8,486 nt of DNA, taken from assembly GCA_031285975.1 (NCBI GenBank), contig JAITVE010000093.1:1-8486 (forward strand). Reading direction: 5' to 3'. The number at the start of each line of letters is the position of its first letter. The stretch's first letter is position 1. The notes under the pieces were generated by a model, which saw nothing but the letters and a program-made list of their open reading frames with translations, searched no databases and was not told where the DNA came from. Below, one piece after another: positions 1 to 6,282 of the stretch. The position numbers and the translations under genes were made by a program. This DNA is from Candidatus Adiutrix sp. (GTDB lineage Bacteria; Desulfobacterota; Desulfarculia; Adiutricales; Adiutricaceae).

Positions 1-326
1 TGCAGGGCTTCCTGCGCGCCCATGCCCGCGCCACCACCCCCGAGCAGCGGACGTTGCTGCGGAAAGGCGCCATCTATTGGGAAAAAGTTCACGGCTACGG
101 CGTAAAAAACGTGCCCGTGGCCGTTGACAATACCCTGCGCGGCAAAACCTACTACGGCTCCCGCCGCAAAGCCTCCACCCTGGGCCCCCGCCCCTCCGGC
201 AGCCAGCACAAAGGTTTTCCCAACTACGAATGGCCCGGCCGCCGCCTCAACCAGGCCCCCCCCTACCAGGGCCGCCCCGACAACCCCTACCCCGGCAAAT
301 ACTACCCCGGCGTGTATCCGCCTTGA
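1..326 (+). CDS. C-terminal part of an unrecognised protein (5' end outside window)
   Basis: The reading frame is open from the first full codon at position 3 to a TGA at 324-326, so this is the last 107 residues of a gene that begins upstream. An internal TTG at 54 has no ribosome binding site and is not taken as a start. The first half is charged and ordinary-looking (TPEQRTLLRKGAIYWEKVHG). The last 45 or so residues are rich in Pro, Gly, Tyr and Arg, with repeated Tyr-Pro-Gly style steps ending GKYYPGVYPP. No cysteine, membrane segment or catalytic motif is visible in the part present. I do not recognise a family. A surface-exposed or envelope protein with a flexible tail is one possibility, from composition alone. 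The frame is supported by strong C-rich codon bias and by ending just before the convergent recD2. Confidence 0.6.
   Translation, partial: QGFLRAHARATTPEQRTLLRKGAIYWEKVHGYGVKNVPVAVDNTLRGKTYYGSRRKASTLGPRPSGSQHKGFPNYEWPGRRLNQAPPYQGRPDNPYPGKYYPGVYPP
256..308 (-). other. Cluster of G runs (possible G-quadruplex) on the minus strand
   Basis: The plus strand has C runs of four or more at 256-263, 275-278, 284-287, 290-293 and 305-308, so the minus strand carries five G runs. The spacings between runs are 11, 5, 2 and 11 nt. Two spacers exceed the usual 7-nt loop limit, so folding is possible but not assured. On the plus strand the runs are Pro codons of the partial gene, which may be the whole explanation. 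Transcripts reading past the end of recD2 would carry the G runs. Confidence 0.3.
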
Positions 327-365
327 TGTAGCTGGAGTTGCTCGGCAGCCCGTACTTTTAAATCT

Positions 366-2573
366 TCAGCAGCCGGATAGTTTTGCGGCCAGGCGGGAGT
401 GGCGAAGCTGCTCCCCGGCGGCGGAGACGGCGCGGCGGACGGCTTCGGCGGAACCAATGAGGACGACGAAGCGGCGGGCGCGGGTGAGGGCGGTGTAGAG
501 GAGATTGCGGCGGAGCATGATGTGGTGGCCGGTGGTTAAGGGGATGACCACCACCGGGAATTCCGAGCCCTGGGATTTGTGGATGGTAATGGCGTAGGCC
601 AGGGTCAGTTCGTCTATATCGTCGAAGTCATAGAGCACCGGGCGGCCGTCGAAATCGACAGTCAGTTCGCGGCCTTCAAAGTCTATTTTGCTGACGCGGC
701 CGCTGTCGCCGTTGAAAATTTCCTTTTGGTAATTGTTGCGGAGCTGCATAACGCGGTCGCCGCGCGTCAGGCGGCGGCCAAAGCGCATCAGGGGCGGGCC
801 GCCGGAGGGGTTCAAGGCCTCGCCCAAGGCGCGGTTCAATTGTTCGGTGCCTAAATCCCGGCTGTGCATGGGCGTCAGCACCTGGATATCTTCCAGGGGA
901 TCGACGCCCAGTTTGGCCGGGATTTTTTCCGTAACCAGGTAGACGATTTTTTTGAGGGCGGCAGCGGTGTCGTTTTCCTCCAGAAAATAGAAGTCGCCGC
1001 GGTCGCGGTCGGGGCTGCTTTCGGGGAACAGGCCCTGGTTGACCTGGTGGGCGGCCCGGATGATCTGGCTGCCCCCGGCCTGGCGGTAGATGTCGGTGAG
1101 CCGGGCCACCGCCGCCACGCCGGACTCCATCAAATCGGCCAGCACCCGGCCCGGCCCCACGGACGGCAACTGGTCGCGGTCGCCCACCATTATCAGGCGG
1201 GCCTGGTGAGGCAGAGCCCCGGTGAGGCTGTTCATAAGCTGAATGTCCACCATCGAGGCTTCGTCCACCAGCAGCAGATCGACTTCCAGCTTGTTGTTGG
1301 GGCCGCGCATGAAGCCGCCCGCCTGGGGGGCGTATTCCAGCAGGCGGTGAACGGTTTTTGCGGTCAGGCCCGTGGCCTCGCCCAGGCGCTTGGCCGCCCG
1401 GCCAGAGGGGGCCACCAGGGCGATGCGGGCCTTCACCGCCCCAAAAATGGCGGTGATTATGCGGGTGATGGTGGTTTTGCCGGTGCCCGGCCCGCCGGTG
1501 ATGACCAAGAGCTTGTGCTCCAGGGCCAGCCGGGCCGCCTGGCGCTGGCCGGGGGAGAGACTCAGGCCCAGGGTTTTCTCGGCCCAGTCCAGGGCCTTCT
1601 CCGGGCGGGGGACTTCCACGGCGGGCTTGGCGCGGAGAATGGACAGCAGGTCTTGGGCCACCCAGTTTTCGGCCCGGTGGAGGCGCGGCAGGTAGACCTC
1701 CACCGCGCCGGGCTCGGCCTGGGGTTCAGATTTCACCCGGCTTTCCAGGATGAGGCGGGCCAGGGCTGATTTCAAATCCGCGCTGGCGGCTTCGGGCACG
1801 ATTTCGCGGGCGGTGGGTAAGAGTTCCTGCTCCGGCAGGTAGACGTGGCCTTCGTCGGCGGCGCGGCTCAAGGCGAAGAGGAGGGCGGCTTCCAGCCGCT
1901 GGGGGGAATCCGGGGCCAGGCCCAGGCTGCGGGCGGCCTTGTCGGCGGTGACGAAGCCCACGCCGTCGATTTCGTAGGCCAGGCGGTAGGGGTCTTCGCG
2001 GACAACGGCCTCGGCCTCCTCGCCATAGCGGCGGAGGATGCGCATCCCCACCGCCGCGCCCAGGCCGAATTCGGCCAGAAAGCTCAAGAGGCGTTTCAAC
2101 CCCTGGGTTTGCCGCCAGGCGTTGATGATGGTCTCCCGGCGCAGGGCCCCCAGGCCAGGCACTTCGGTGAGGCGTTCCGGAGCGGCTTCGAGGATGTCCA
2201 GGGTTTTTTCGCCGAACTTGTCCACCAGCCGCCCGGCCAGCACCGGGCCCACGCCTTTGATGAGGCCGGAGCCCAAATATTTTTTCAGGGCCGGTTCGGT
2301 GCGGGGGGGAGAGAGGCGGTGGTTTTGGACGTGGAACTGGGGGCCGTATTTGGGGGTGTCGGCGAAAAAGCCTTCCATCTCAATAAATTCCCCGGCCCTG
2401 GGGCTGGCCAGGTGACCCACCGCCGTCACGGTTTCGCGGCGGCCCGGGACTTTGACGGCCACGACCGTATAGCCGTTGTCCTCATTGACGAAGGTGATGC
2501 GCTCCACCCGCCCGGAGAGTTTTTCCAGGCCGGCCCGGACGGGCTGTTCTGTATTTTTTTCACTGCCCGCCAT
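366..2573 (-). CDS. recD2: RecD2-type SF1B DNA helicase (RecD/TraA family)
   Basis: This 735-residue protein has the length and layout of RecD2, the 5'-3' helicase found in bacteria as a stand-alone enzyme without RecB or RecC. An OB-like N-terminal region (about 18-90) is followed by helix-hairpin-helix DNA-binding segments (GLIKGVGPVLAGRL near 103-116; EVPGLG near 137-142). The helicase core shows Walker A GGPGTGKTT (360-368), Walker B/motif II LLLVDEAS (433-440), motif III GDRDQLPSVGPG (464-475), motif IV region IYRQ (495-498), motif V AITIHKSQGSEFP (661-673) and motif VI YTALTRAR (693-700). All catalytic motifs are intact. The ATG start has GGGAG five bases upstream. The family unwinds DNA with 5' overhangs and acts in repair and replication-fork maintenance. 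It converges on the partial gene at the window start, with 39 bp between the stop codons and no convincing terminator there. No recB or recC is visible nearby. Confidence 0.96.
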   Translation of the reverse strand: MAGSEKNTEQPVRAGLEKLSGRVERITFVNEDNGYTVVAVKVPGRRETVTAVGHLASPRAGEFIEMEGFFADTPKYGPQFHVQNHRLSPPRTEPALKKYLGSGLIKGVGPVLAGRLVDKFGEKTLDILEAAPERLTEVPGLGALRRETIINAWRQTQGLKRLLSFLAEFGLGAAVGMRILRRYGEEAEAVVREDPYRLAYEIDGVGFVTADKAARSLGLAPDSPQRLEAALLFALSRAADEGHVYLPEQELLPTAREIVPEAASADLKSALARLILESRVKSEPQAEPGAVEVYLPRLHRAENWVAQDLLSILRAKPAVEVPRPEKALDWAEKTLGLSLSPGQRQAARLALEHKLLVITGGPGTGKTTITRIITAIFGAVKARIALVAPSGRAAKRLGEATGLTAKTVHRLLEYAPQAGGFMRGPNNKLEVDLLLVDEASMVDIQLMNSLTGALPHQARLIMVGDRDQLPSVGPGRVLADLMESGVAAVARLTDIYRQAGGSQIIRAAHQVNQGLFPESSPDRDRGDFYFLEENDTAAALKKIVYLVTEKIPAKLGVDPLEDIQVLTPMHSRDLGTEQLNRALGEALNPSGGPPLMRFGRRLTRGDRVMQLRNNYQKEIFNGDSGRVSKIDFEGRELTVDFDGRPVLYDFDDIDELTLAYAITIHKSQGSEFPVVVIPLTTGHHIMLRRNLLYTALTRARRFVVLIGSAEAVRRAVSAAGEQLRHSRLAAKLSGC

Positions 2574-2578
2574 AGCCG

Positions 2579-2583
2579 CTCCC
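2579..2583 (-). promoter_or_regulatory. Ribosome binding site of recD2
   Basis: The minus strand reads GGGAG, five bases before the ATG at 2573. This supports the chosen recD2 start. Confidence 0.6.
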
Positions 2584-2594
2584 AGTTAAAATTT

Positions 2595-2627
2595 CAGCGC
2601 AACATTGCTTGCAAAAACGGTGCGCTG
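2595..2627 (-). promoter_or_regulatory. Inverted repeat in the recD2 upstream region
   Basis: CAGCGCA at 2595-2601 and TGCGCTG at 2621-2627 form a perfect 7-bp inverted repeat around a 19-nt centre, which itself contains the palindrome TTGCTTGCAA (2605-2614). It lies 22-54 bp upstream of the recD2 ATG, where a promoter would be expected. A weak minus-strand promoter could be drawn there (TTGCAA, 17 nt, TTTTAA), overlapping the repeat. It could be an operator, an mRNA hairpin or chance. No regulator is identified. Confidence 0.3.
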
Positions 2628-2665
2628 TCCCGTCTCTACCACCCCCGCCACCGTATCCACCCACC

Positions 2666-2832
2666 GTCATACCGGCGAAGGCCGGTATCCATTTCCAGGA
2701 GAGCAGCTTGTCGGCACCCTTTATCTTCTTCTCGTCTTTCACAATGCTAAAGGAAGAAGAAGAGCGCGGGAAGCGGCTTACTCCGCACATCATACGCCAC
2801 TGGCAATGGATTCCTGCCTCCGCAGGAATGAC
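2666..2832. repeat. Three-hairpin MITE-like element bounded by inverted 28-nt palindromic repeats
   Basis: A 28-nt unit at 2666-2693 is repeated in inverted orientation at 2805-2832. Each unit has an 8-bp perfect stem and a 4-nt loop: ATACCGGC/GCCGGTAT (2669-2676, 2681-2688) and ATTCCTGC/GCAGGAAT (2810-2817, 2822-2829). Both are flanked by GTC outside and CCATT inside. Between them a third hairpin pairs TCTTCTTCT (2724-2732) with AGAAGAAGA (2755-2763) and CTTT (2736-2739) with AAAG (2749-2752). The end units resemble the GTCATTCCCGC...GCGGGAATCCA palindromes scattered through many proteobacterial genomes, including the dRS3 repeats of Neisseria. No target-site duplication and no transposase are visible. 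It fills most of the trmB-recD2 gap, which has no convincing gene. Short frames through it include the peptide PAKAGIHF, a known artefact of these repeats. Confidence 0.75.
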
Positions 2833-2890
2833 GGCGGTGATGAAGAGGCTGTCTAAAATTCTAATTGATCGCCCGGTTTTTTACAATAAT

Positions 2891-3817
2891 TTATGACACA
2901 ATTCCGGCGGCCAGTTCCAGGGCGCGGGCCACGCCCTGGGTGGGAAAAAGCTGGGAGGCGATGGCCGGGCTGAATTTCCAGCGGCCGTTTTCCAGGATGA
3001 CGCGGATGAAGAATTCCTGGGTCAGGGGGCCTTCCAGCACCATGACGCGGGTGAGGCCCTGGTTTTTGCTCCGGTCGAACATGAATTCCTTGAACTTGAC
3101 GATGATCTCCCCGGCGCAGCCCTGCGGGTTGTAGGTGTCGGGGTTGAAGTCGTCGTTATAATAGGCCTGCATCTCTATCTCCTGCGGGGGCGGCACAATG
3201 GGGGTGAGGGTTTTGCGGCCGGTGATGTGGTAGAAGACGAGGCGGCCGCCGCCCTGCCATTTGCGTTCATATTTGGTGTCCATTTCCGCCGGGCGCTCTT
3301 CGCAGTCCAGGCGGAGGGCTGAATTTTCGGCTTGCCCCATCGTCCACTCGGCGAGCAAAGGGCTGTCGGTGACCAGGATGAAGGCACCGTCGCTTTTCAG
3401 GCGGCTGGCGGCCAGGTCGAGGAAGGCGCGCTGGAAGAGGCGTTTGTTCTCCCGCCGCTCGTCCGGCCAGGGCACGGGGAAGAGGGCGCGGATAACGCTT
3501 AAACTTTCCGGGGCGAAGCAGCGTTCCAGGGCCACTTCGGCCTTCATGAGCATGACCCGGACGTTGGGCCTCGGCGGCGCGGACAGGCGGCGCAGGGCCC
3601 GCTTAAGAGAGGCCCAGGCCACTTCCACGCCCACGAAGTCCCGCTCCGGCGCGGCCAGCGAGGCACGGTGGAGGTACTCGCCGTTGCCGAAGCCGATTTC
3701 GAATTCCATGGGGGCCGTGCGCCCGAAAACCACGGGCAAGTCCAGGGGCCGGGGGTGATCCACGGCCTTCATGAGGGGCTCCAGGGAGCGGTAAAATTTT
3801 TTGGAAAAAGCCGTCAT
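2891..3817 (-). CDS. trmB: tRNA (guanine-N7-)-methyltransferase TrmB with C-terminal extension
   Basis: TrmB uses S-adenosylmethionine to make m7G46 in the variable loop of tRNA. The 308-residue protein shows the SAM-binding motif I EIGFGNGEYLH (40-50), FVGVEV (61-66), a FPVPWPDERRENKRL segment (113-127) matching the family FPDPWPKxRHxKRR signature, and DTKYERKW (180-187) matching the TxYExK signature. In the FPDPW motif the usual Asp is Val115. Residues 205-308 form an extension that E. coli TrmB lacks; longer TrmB proteins are known in other lineages. The frame stays open upstream to 3988, but that part overlaps the permease gene and looks nothing like TrmB, so ATG 3817 is chosen. It has no clear Shine-Dalgarno. 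An alternative ATG at 3772 (residue 16) has GGAG six bases upstream and is equally compatible with the core. The gene begins 46 nt after the permease stop, probably in the same transcript. Confidence 0.9.
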   Translation of the reverse strand: MTAFSKKFYRSLEPLMKAVDHPRPLDLPVVFGRTAPMEFEIGFGNGEYLHRASLAAPERDFVGVEVAWASLKRALRRLSAPPRPNVRVMLMKAEVALERCFAPESLSVIRALFPVPWPDERRENKRLFQRAFLDLAASRLKSDGAFILVTDSPLLAEWTMGQAENSALRLDCEERPAEMDTKYERKWQGGGRLVFYHITGRKTLTPIVPPPQEIEMQAYYNDDFNPDTYNPQGCAGEIIVKFKEFMFDRSKNQGLTRVMVLEGPLTQEFFIRVILENGRWKFSPAIASQLFPTQGVARALELAAGIVS

Positions 3818-3863
3818 TATTGTTTCGCGAATATTGTGCAGAATAAACGTCCGCGAGGCCGTT

Positions 3864-4580
3864 CTATCGTCCGAAGCCCGGTATGGCATAATGCTTTTCC
3901 AGGCGGCGCATAATCCAGGCGGCCACGGAGACCAGGAAGAGGTAATAGAGCCCGGCGGCGAAAAAAGTTTCGGTGTAGCGGAATTCATAATCAGCCATGG
4001 CCTTAGCCACGCTGGTCAGTTCCTTGGCCGACAGCAGCATGGCCAGCGACGAGTATTTGATGAGGTAGACTATTTCATTGCCGCAGCCCGGCCAGGCCCG
4101 CCGCAAAGCCTGGGGGATGACGATGGTTCTGAAGGTCTGGGCGCGGGTCAGCCCCAGGGCTTTGGCGGCCTGGAACTGCCCCTTTTTTATCGACAGGATG
4201 GCCCCCCGGATGTATTCCGAATGGTAGGCCCCGCTGCACAGGGAGAAAACCAGCACCGAGGCCGCGTAGGGCGACAGGTAGCATAGTTTCCAGAGGGCCG
4301 GGAGGTCGTGGGCCAGGCAGAAGGCCTTCAGCGGGCGGCCCAAGTCCGGCAGGCCGTAGTAGACCACCACCAGCTGCATAGCCAGGGCCGTGCCCCGGAA
4401 GAGGGAGACGTAGATATTCAGCGGCCTCACCAAAAACTTCGGATAGCCCGTGCCCCGCACCGCGCCCACCAGCACGCCTATGGCCAGGCCGAGAGTGGCC
4501 GAGGGGACGATGATCTTCAAACTCAGCCAAAAGCCTTCGTTCAGCACCGGCCAGAGTTCTTTGAAATAGGCCGCGTCCAT
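3864..4580 (-). CDS. Polar amino acid ABC transporter, inner-membrane permease (second)
   Basis: This 238-residue membrane protein belongs to the HisM/HisQ-type permease family of polar amino acid importers. Hydrophobic segments lie near 17-41, 55-77, 100-118, 168-185 and 206-225. The conserved SLFRGTAL motif is at 59-66. The cytoplasmic EAA loop, which docks on the ATPase, is at about 122-158 (EYIRGAILSIKKGQFQAAKA, then IPQALRR). Length is normal. Its ATG overlaps the TGA of the ATPase gene by one base (TGATG), so translation is likely coupled, and no strong Shine-Dalgarno is seen. It is distinct in sequence from the other permease, which suggests a heterodimeric membrane channel. Substrate cannot be read from the sequence. 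Confidence 0.93.
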   Translation of the reverse strand: MDAAYFKELWPVLNEGFWLSLKIIVPSATLGLAIGVLVGAVRGTGYPKFLVRPLNIYVSLFRGTALAMQLVVVYYGLPDLGRPLKAFCLAHDLPALWKLCYLSPYAASVLVFSLCSGAYHSEYIRGAILSIKKGQFQAAKALGLTRAQTFRTIVIPQALRRAWPGCGNEIVYLIKYSSLAMLLSAKELTSVAKAMADYEFRYTETFFAAGLYYLFLVSVAAWIMRRLEKHYAIPGFGR

Positions 4581-5350
4581 CAGCGCCCCGGGCCCATCAG
4601 TTCGCTCAGTTTGGCGCAGAAATCCGCCGTGCGGCTGCCGGAGCCGGGGCTCAGGAGCGCGGCGGGCGGCCCGGCTTCGGCGATTTTCCCGGCCTCCATG
4701 AAAATGATTTCGTTGGTCAAATTGCGGGCGAAGCCGATTTGGTGGGTGGCCATGAGCATGGTCATGCCCGAGCGGGACAGTTCGGCGATCACCCCCAGCA
4801 CCTCGCCGATAAGTTCCGGGTCAAGGGCGCTGGTGGGTTCGTCCAGCAGCATGACTTTGGGATCCATGGCCAAGGCCCGGGCAATGGAAACCCGCTGCTT
4901 CTGCCCGCCGGAAAGCTGGGCCGGATATAACTGCCCTTTGTCGGCCAGGCCCACGCGGGCCAGTTCGCGGCGGGCCCGCTCCAGGGCTTCGGCTTTGGAG
5001 TGTTTTTTAACTTTGCGCAGGGCCATGGCCACGTTGTTTTCCGCCGTCAAATGGTCAAACAGGTTGAAATCCTGAAAAATCATGCCGATTTCCTGGCGGA
5101 AGGCGCAGAGCCCGCCCCGGCCCGCCCCGCTGGCCGGGCGGCCCTCCAGAACCACTTCGCCCGCATCTGGCGGAATCAGGTAGTGGATGCACTGCAATAA
5201 GGTGCTCTTGCCGCCGCCCGAGGGGCCTATGAGCACCTTCAGTTCCCCTTTATTGAGGCTCAGGGACACGTCGTCCAAAATCAGCTTGCTGCCAAGCGTT
5301 TTGCTGATATTCTTCACTTCCAAAATGGGAGGCATACTATCCGCACTCAT
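4580..5350 (-). CDS. Polar amino acid ABC transporter, ATP-binding subunit
   Basis: A 256-residue ABC ATPase of the HisP/GlnQ type that powers import from the cytoplasmic face. It shows Walker A GPSGGGKST (42-50), Q-loop FQDFNLF (92-98), signature LSGGQ (146-150), Walker B VMLLDEP (166-172), D-loop SALD (174-177) and switch His203 in ATHQIGFA. All catalytic residues are present and the length is standard. The ATG at 5350 overlaps the upstream permease stop in an ATGA arrangement, which argues for translational coupling and supports this start; Met6 is a possible alternative. It sits between the two permease genes, and all three are packed with overlapping ends. Confidence 0.96.
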   Translation of the reverse strand: MSADSMPPILEVKNISKTLGSKLILDDVSLSLNKGELKVLIGPSGGGKSTLLQCIHYLIPPDAGEVVLEGRPASGAGRGGLCAFRQEIGMIFQDFNLFDHLTAENNVAMALRKVKKHSKAEALERARRELARVGLADKGQLYPAQLSGGQKQRVSIARALAMDPKVMLLDEPTSALDPELIGEVLGVIAELSRSGMTMLMATHQIGFARNLTNEIIFMEAGKIAEAGPPAALLSPGSGSRTADFCAKLSELMGPGR

Positions 5351-6099
5351 TGCGAGGCGTCCATATCGGCCAGGCCGGGGATGCGCACGGTCTCATACAG
5401 TTTCAGCAACAGGCGAACCCCGGCGGCGGTGAGCACATAATAGACCACGCCCGCCAGGATGTACATTAAAAGCGTCTTATGATTGGTGGAGGCCACGGCC
5501 TTGAAGCGGGACATGACTTCGCTGACCCCGATGACGTAGGCGATGGCCGAGTCCTTGAGCATGATGGAATATTCGTTTGACCAGGCCGGGATGGATATCC
5601 GCAAAGCCTGGGGGAGGATGACCCCGCGCACGGCCCCCGCCGGGGAGAGGCCCAGGGCCAGGGCGGCTTTAAACTGCCCCGCCGGTATGGACTGCATGGC
5701 CCCCCGGAAAATCTGGGACTGGTAGGCCGTGCTGCACAACCCCAGCACCACCACCGCGCAGGCGAATTCCGACACCGTGGCCCGCACCCCGAACACCGCA
5801 AACACTGCGGCCTCCAACTGGGTGGACAGCCCGAAAAAAAACAGGAACATGAGCACCAAAATCGGCACCCCGCGAAAGAACCAGACGTAGAGCCCCACCA
5901 GCCGCCCGGCCCAGGCGGGGCCATAAACCTGCACCGAGGCCATAACCGTGCCCAGAAGCAGCCCCAGCGCCATGCCGCCCATGACCAGCAGCACGGTCTC
6001 CCCCACCCCGCCCAAAAGATACAGCGCCGTCGGCCAGGTGAGGTCGGCGGAACGGAACATCTCGGTCAGGGAAAAGGCGGCGGCGGAGAGCATATCCAT
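5347..6099 (-). CDS. Polar amino acid ABC transporter, inner-membrane permease (first)
   Basis: A 250-residue permease of the HisQ/HisM family, with FFRGVPILVLMFLFFFG (residues 74-90 from this start) and an EAA loop near 125-166 (AYQSQIFRGAMQSIPAGQF, then LPQALRISIPAW). Hydrophobic stretches occur near 28-52, 70-91, 97-122 and 211-232. The frame is open upstream to a TTG at 6159, but those 20 codons run through the hairpin at 6122-6155. A start at ATG 6099 gives the usual family length. ATG 6093, two codons later, is equally possible. The only Shine-Dalgarno-like match before 6099 is a weak TTGGAT about ten bases upstream. The stop overlaps the ATPase start by four bases. With the second permease it should form the transmembrane pathway. 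Confidence 0.9.
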   Translation of the reverse strand: MDMLSAAAFSLTEMFRSADLTWPTALYLLGGVGETVLLVMGGMALGLLLGTVMASVQVYGPAWAGRLVGLYVWFFRGVPILVLMFLFFFGLSTQLEAAVFAVFGVRATVSEFACAVVVLGLCSTAYQSQIFRGAMQSIPAGQFKAALALGLSPAGAVRGVILPQALRISIPAWSNEYSIMLKDSAIAYVIGVSEVMSRFKAVASTNHKTLLMYILAGVVYYVLTAAGVRLLLKLYETVRIPGLADMDASQ

Positions 6100-6121
6100 A
6101 AAAGTAATCCAAGTCGCAATA

Positions 6122-6155
6122 AAAGCCGGGGCCGCGTATGCTGTGCCCCGGCTTT
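6122..6155 (-). terminator. Rho-independent terminator-like hairpin inside the importer operon
   Basis: On the minus strand AAAGCCGGGGC (6155-6145) pairs perfectly with GCCCCGGCTTT (6132-6122) around a 12-nt loop, followed by TTTTATT. This 11-bp GC-rich stem with a T tract lies after the binding protein gene and before the first permease. It fits a partial terminator that lowers permease and ATPase expression relative to the binding protein, an arrangement known for other binding-protein operons. The T tract is interrupted by an A, consistent with read-through. Confidence 0.75.
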
Positions 6156-6191
6156 CCAATGTGTGTCAAATGGGCAGGGATGATTTTCGGG

Positions 6192-6210
6192 GTGAGCGGC
6201 CTACGCTCAC
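6192..6210. other. Stem-loop in the binding protein-permease spacer
   Basis: GTGAGCG (6192-6198) and CGCTCAC (6204-6210) form a perfect 7-bp stem with a 5-nt loop. It lies in the 183-nt spacer downstream of the binding protein gene. It may protect the upstream mRNA from 3' decay or belong to a repeat unit. No T tract follows. Confidence 0.5.
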
Positions 6211-6278
6211 AAGGGGGCCTGTACTCAAACGCCCCCCTCGTACGGTCGCGGGCAACAGGCTTATGCTTTCAAGAAGCC
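6198..6278. repeat. Two degenerate direct copies of a 21-22-nt unit in the spacer
   Basis: The segments 6198-6219 and 6258-6278 align as GGCYTAYGCTYWCAAGRR(G)GCC, with 16 of 21 positions identical and most differences transitions. Each copy is itself bounded by short complementary ends (GGCC/GGCC and GGCTT/AAGCC). They are separated by 38 nt. Whether this is a unit repeated elsewhere in the genome cannot be told from this window. Confidence 0.35.
6213..6236. other. Second stem-loop in the spacer
   Basis: GGGGGC (6213-6218) and GCCCCC (6231-6236) form a 6-bp all-G/C stem with a 12-nt loop. It lies directly beside the 6192-6210 stem-loop. Without a T tract it is more likely an mRNA structure or repeat part than a terminator. 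Confidence 0.45.
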
Positions 6279-6282
6279 GGGG

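Noticed and set aside
864..2750. Two long plus-strand open frames of 301 codons each (864-1769 and 1845-2750) antisense to recD2
   Set aside because: They lie opposite a clear, fully motif-bearing helicase gene. Their translations are low in complexity and rich in Gly, Ala and Gln, as expected from reading GC-biased codons backward.
2763..2776. 14-nt identity AGCGCGGGAAGCGG shared with 7050-7063
   Set aside because: It is short and GC-rich with no shared flanks, so chance is adequate, although one copy is inside the repeat element.
2560..2896. Small open frames through the trmB-recD2 gap
   Set aside because: They read through the palindromic repeats (PAKAGIHF-type peptides), lack ribosome binding sites and contradict one another.
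3818..3988. Upstream extension of trmB giving a 365-residue protein
   Set aside because: The extra 57 codons overlap the permease gene in another frame and show no TrmB-like sequence. ATG 3817 or 3772 is more sensible.
6100..6159. TTG 6159 as the start of the first permease
   Set aside because: These codons run through the terminator-like hairpin, and the resulting N-terminus exceeds the family length. ATG 6099 fits better.
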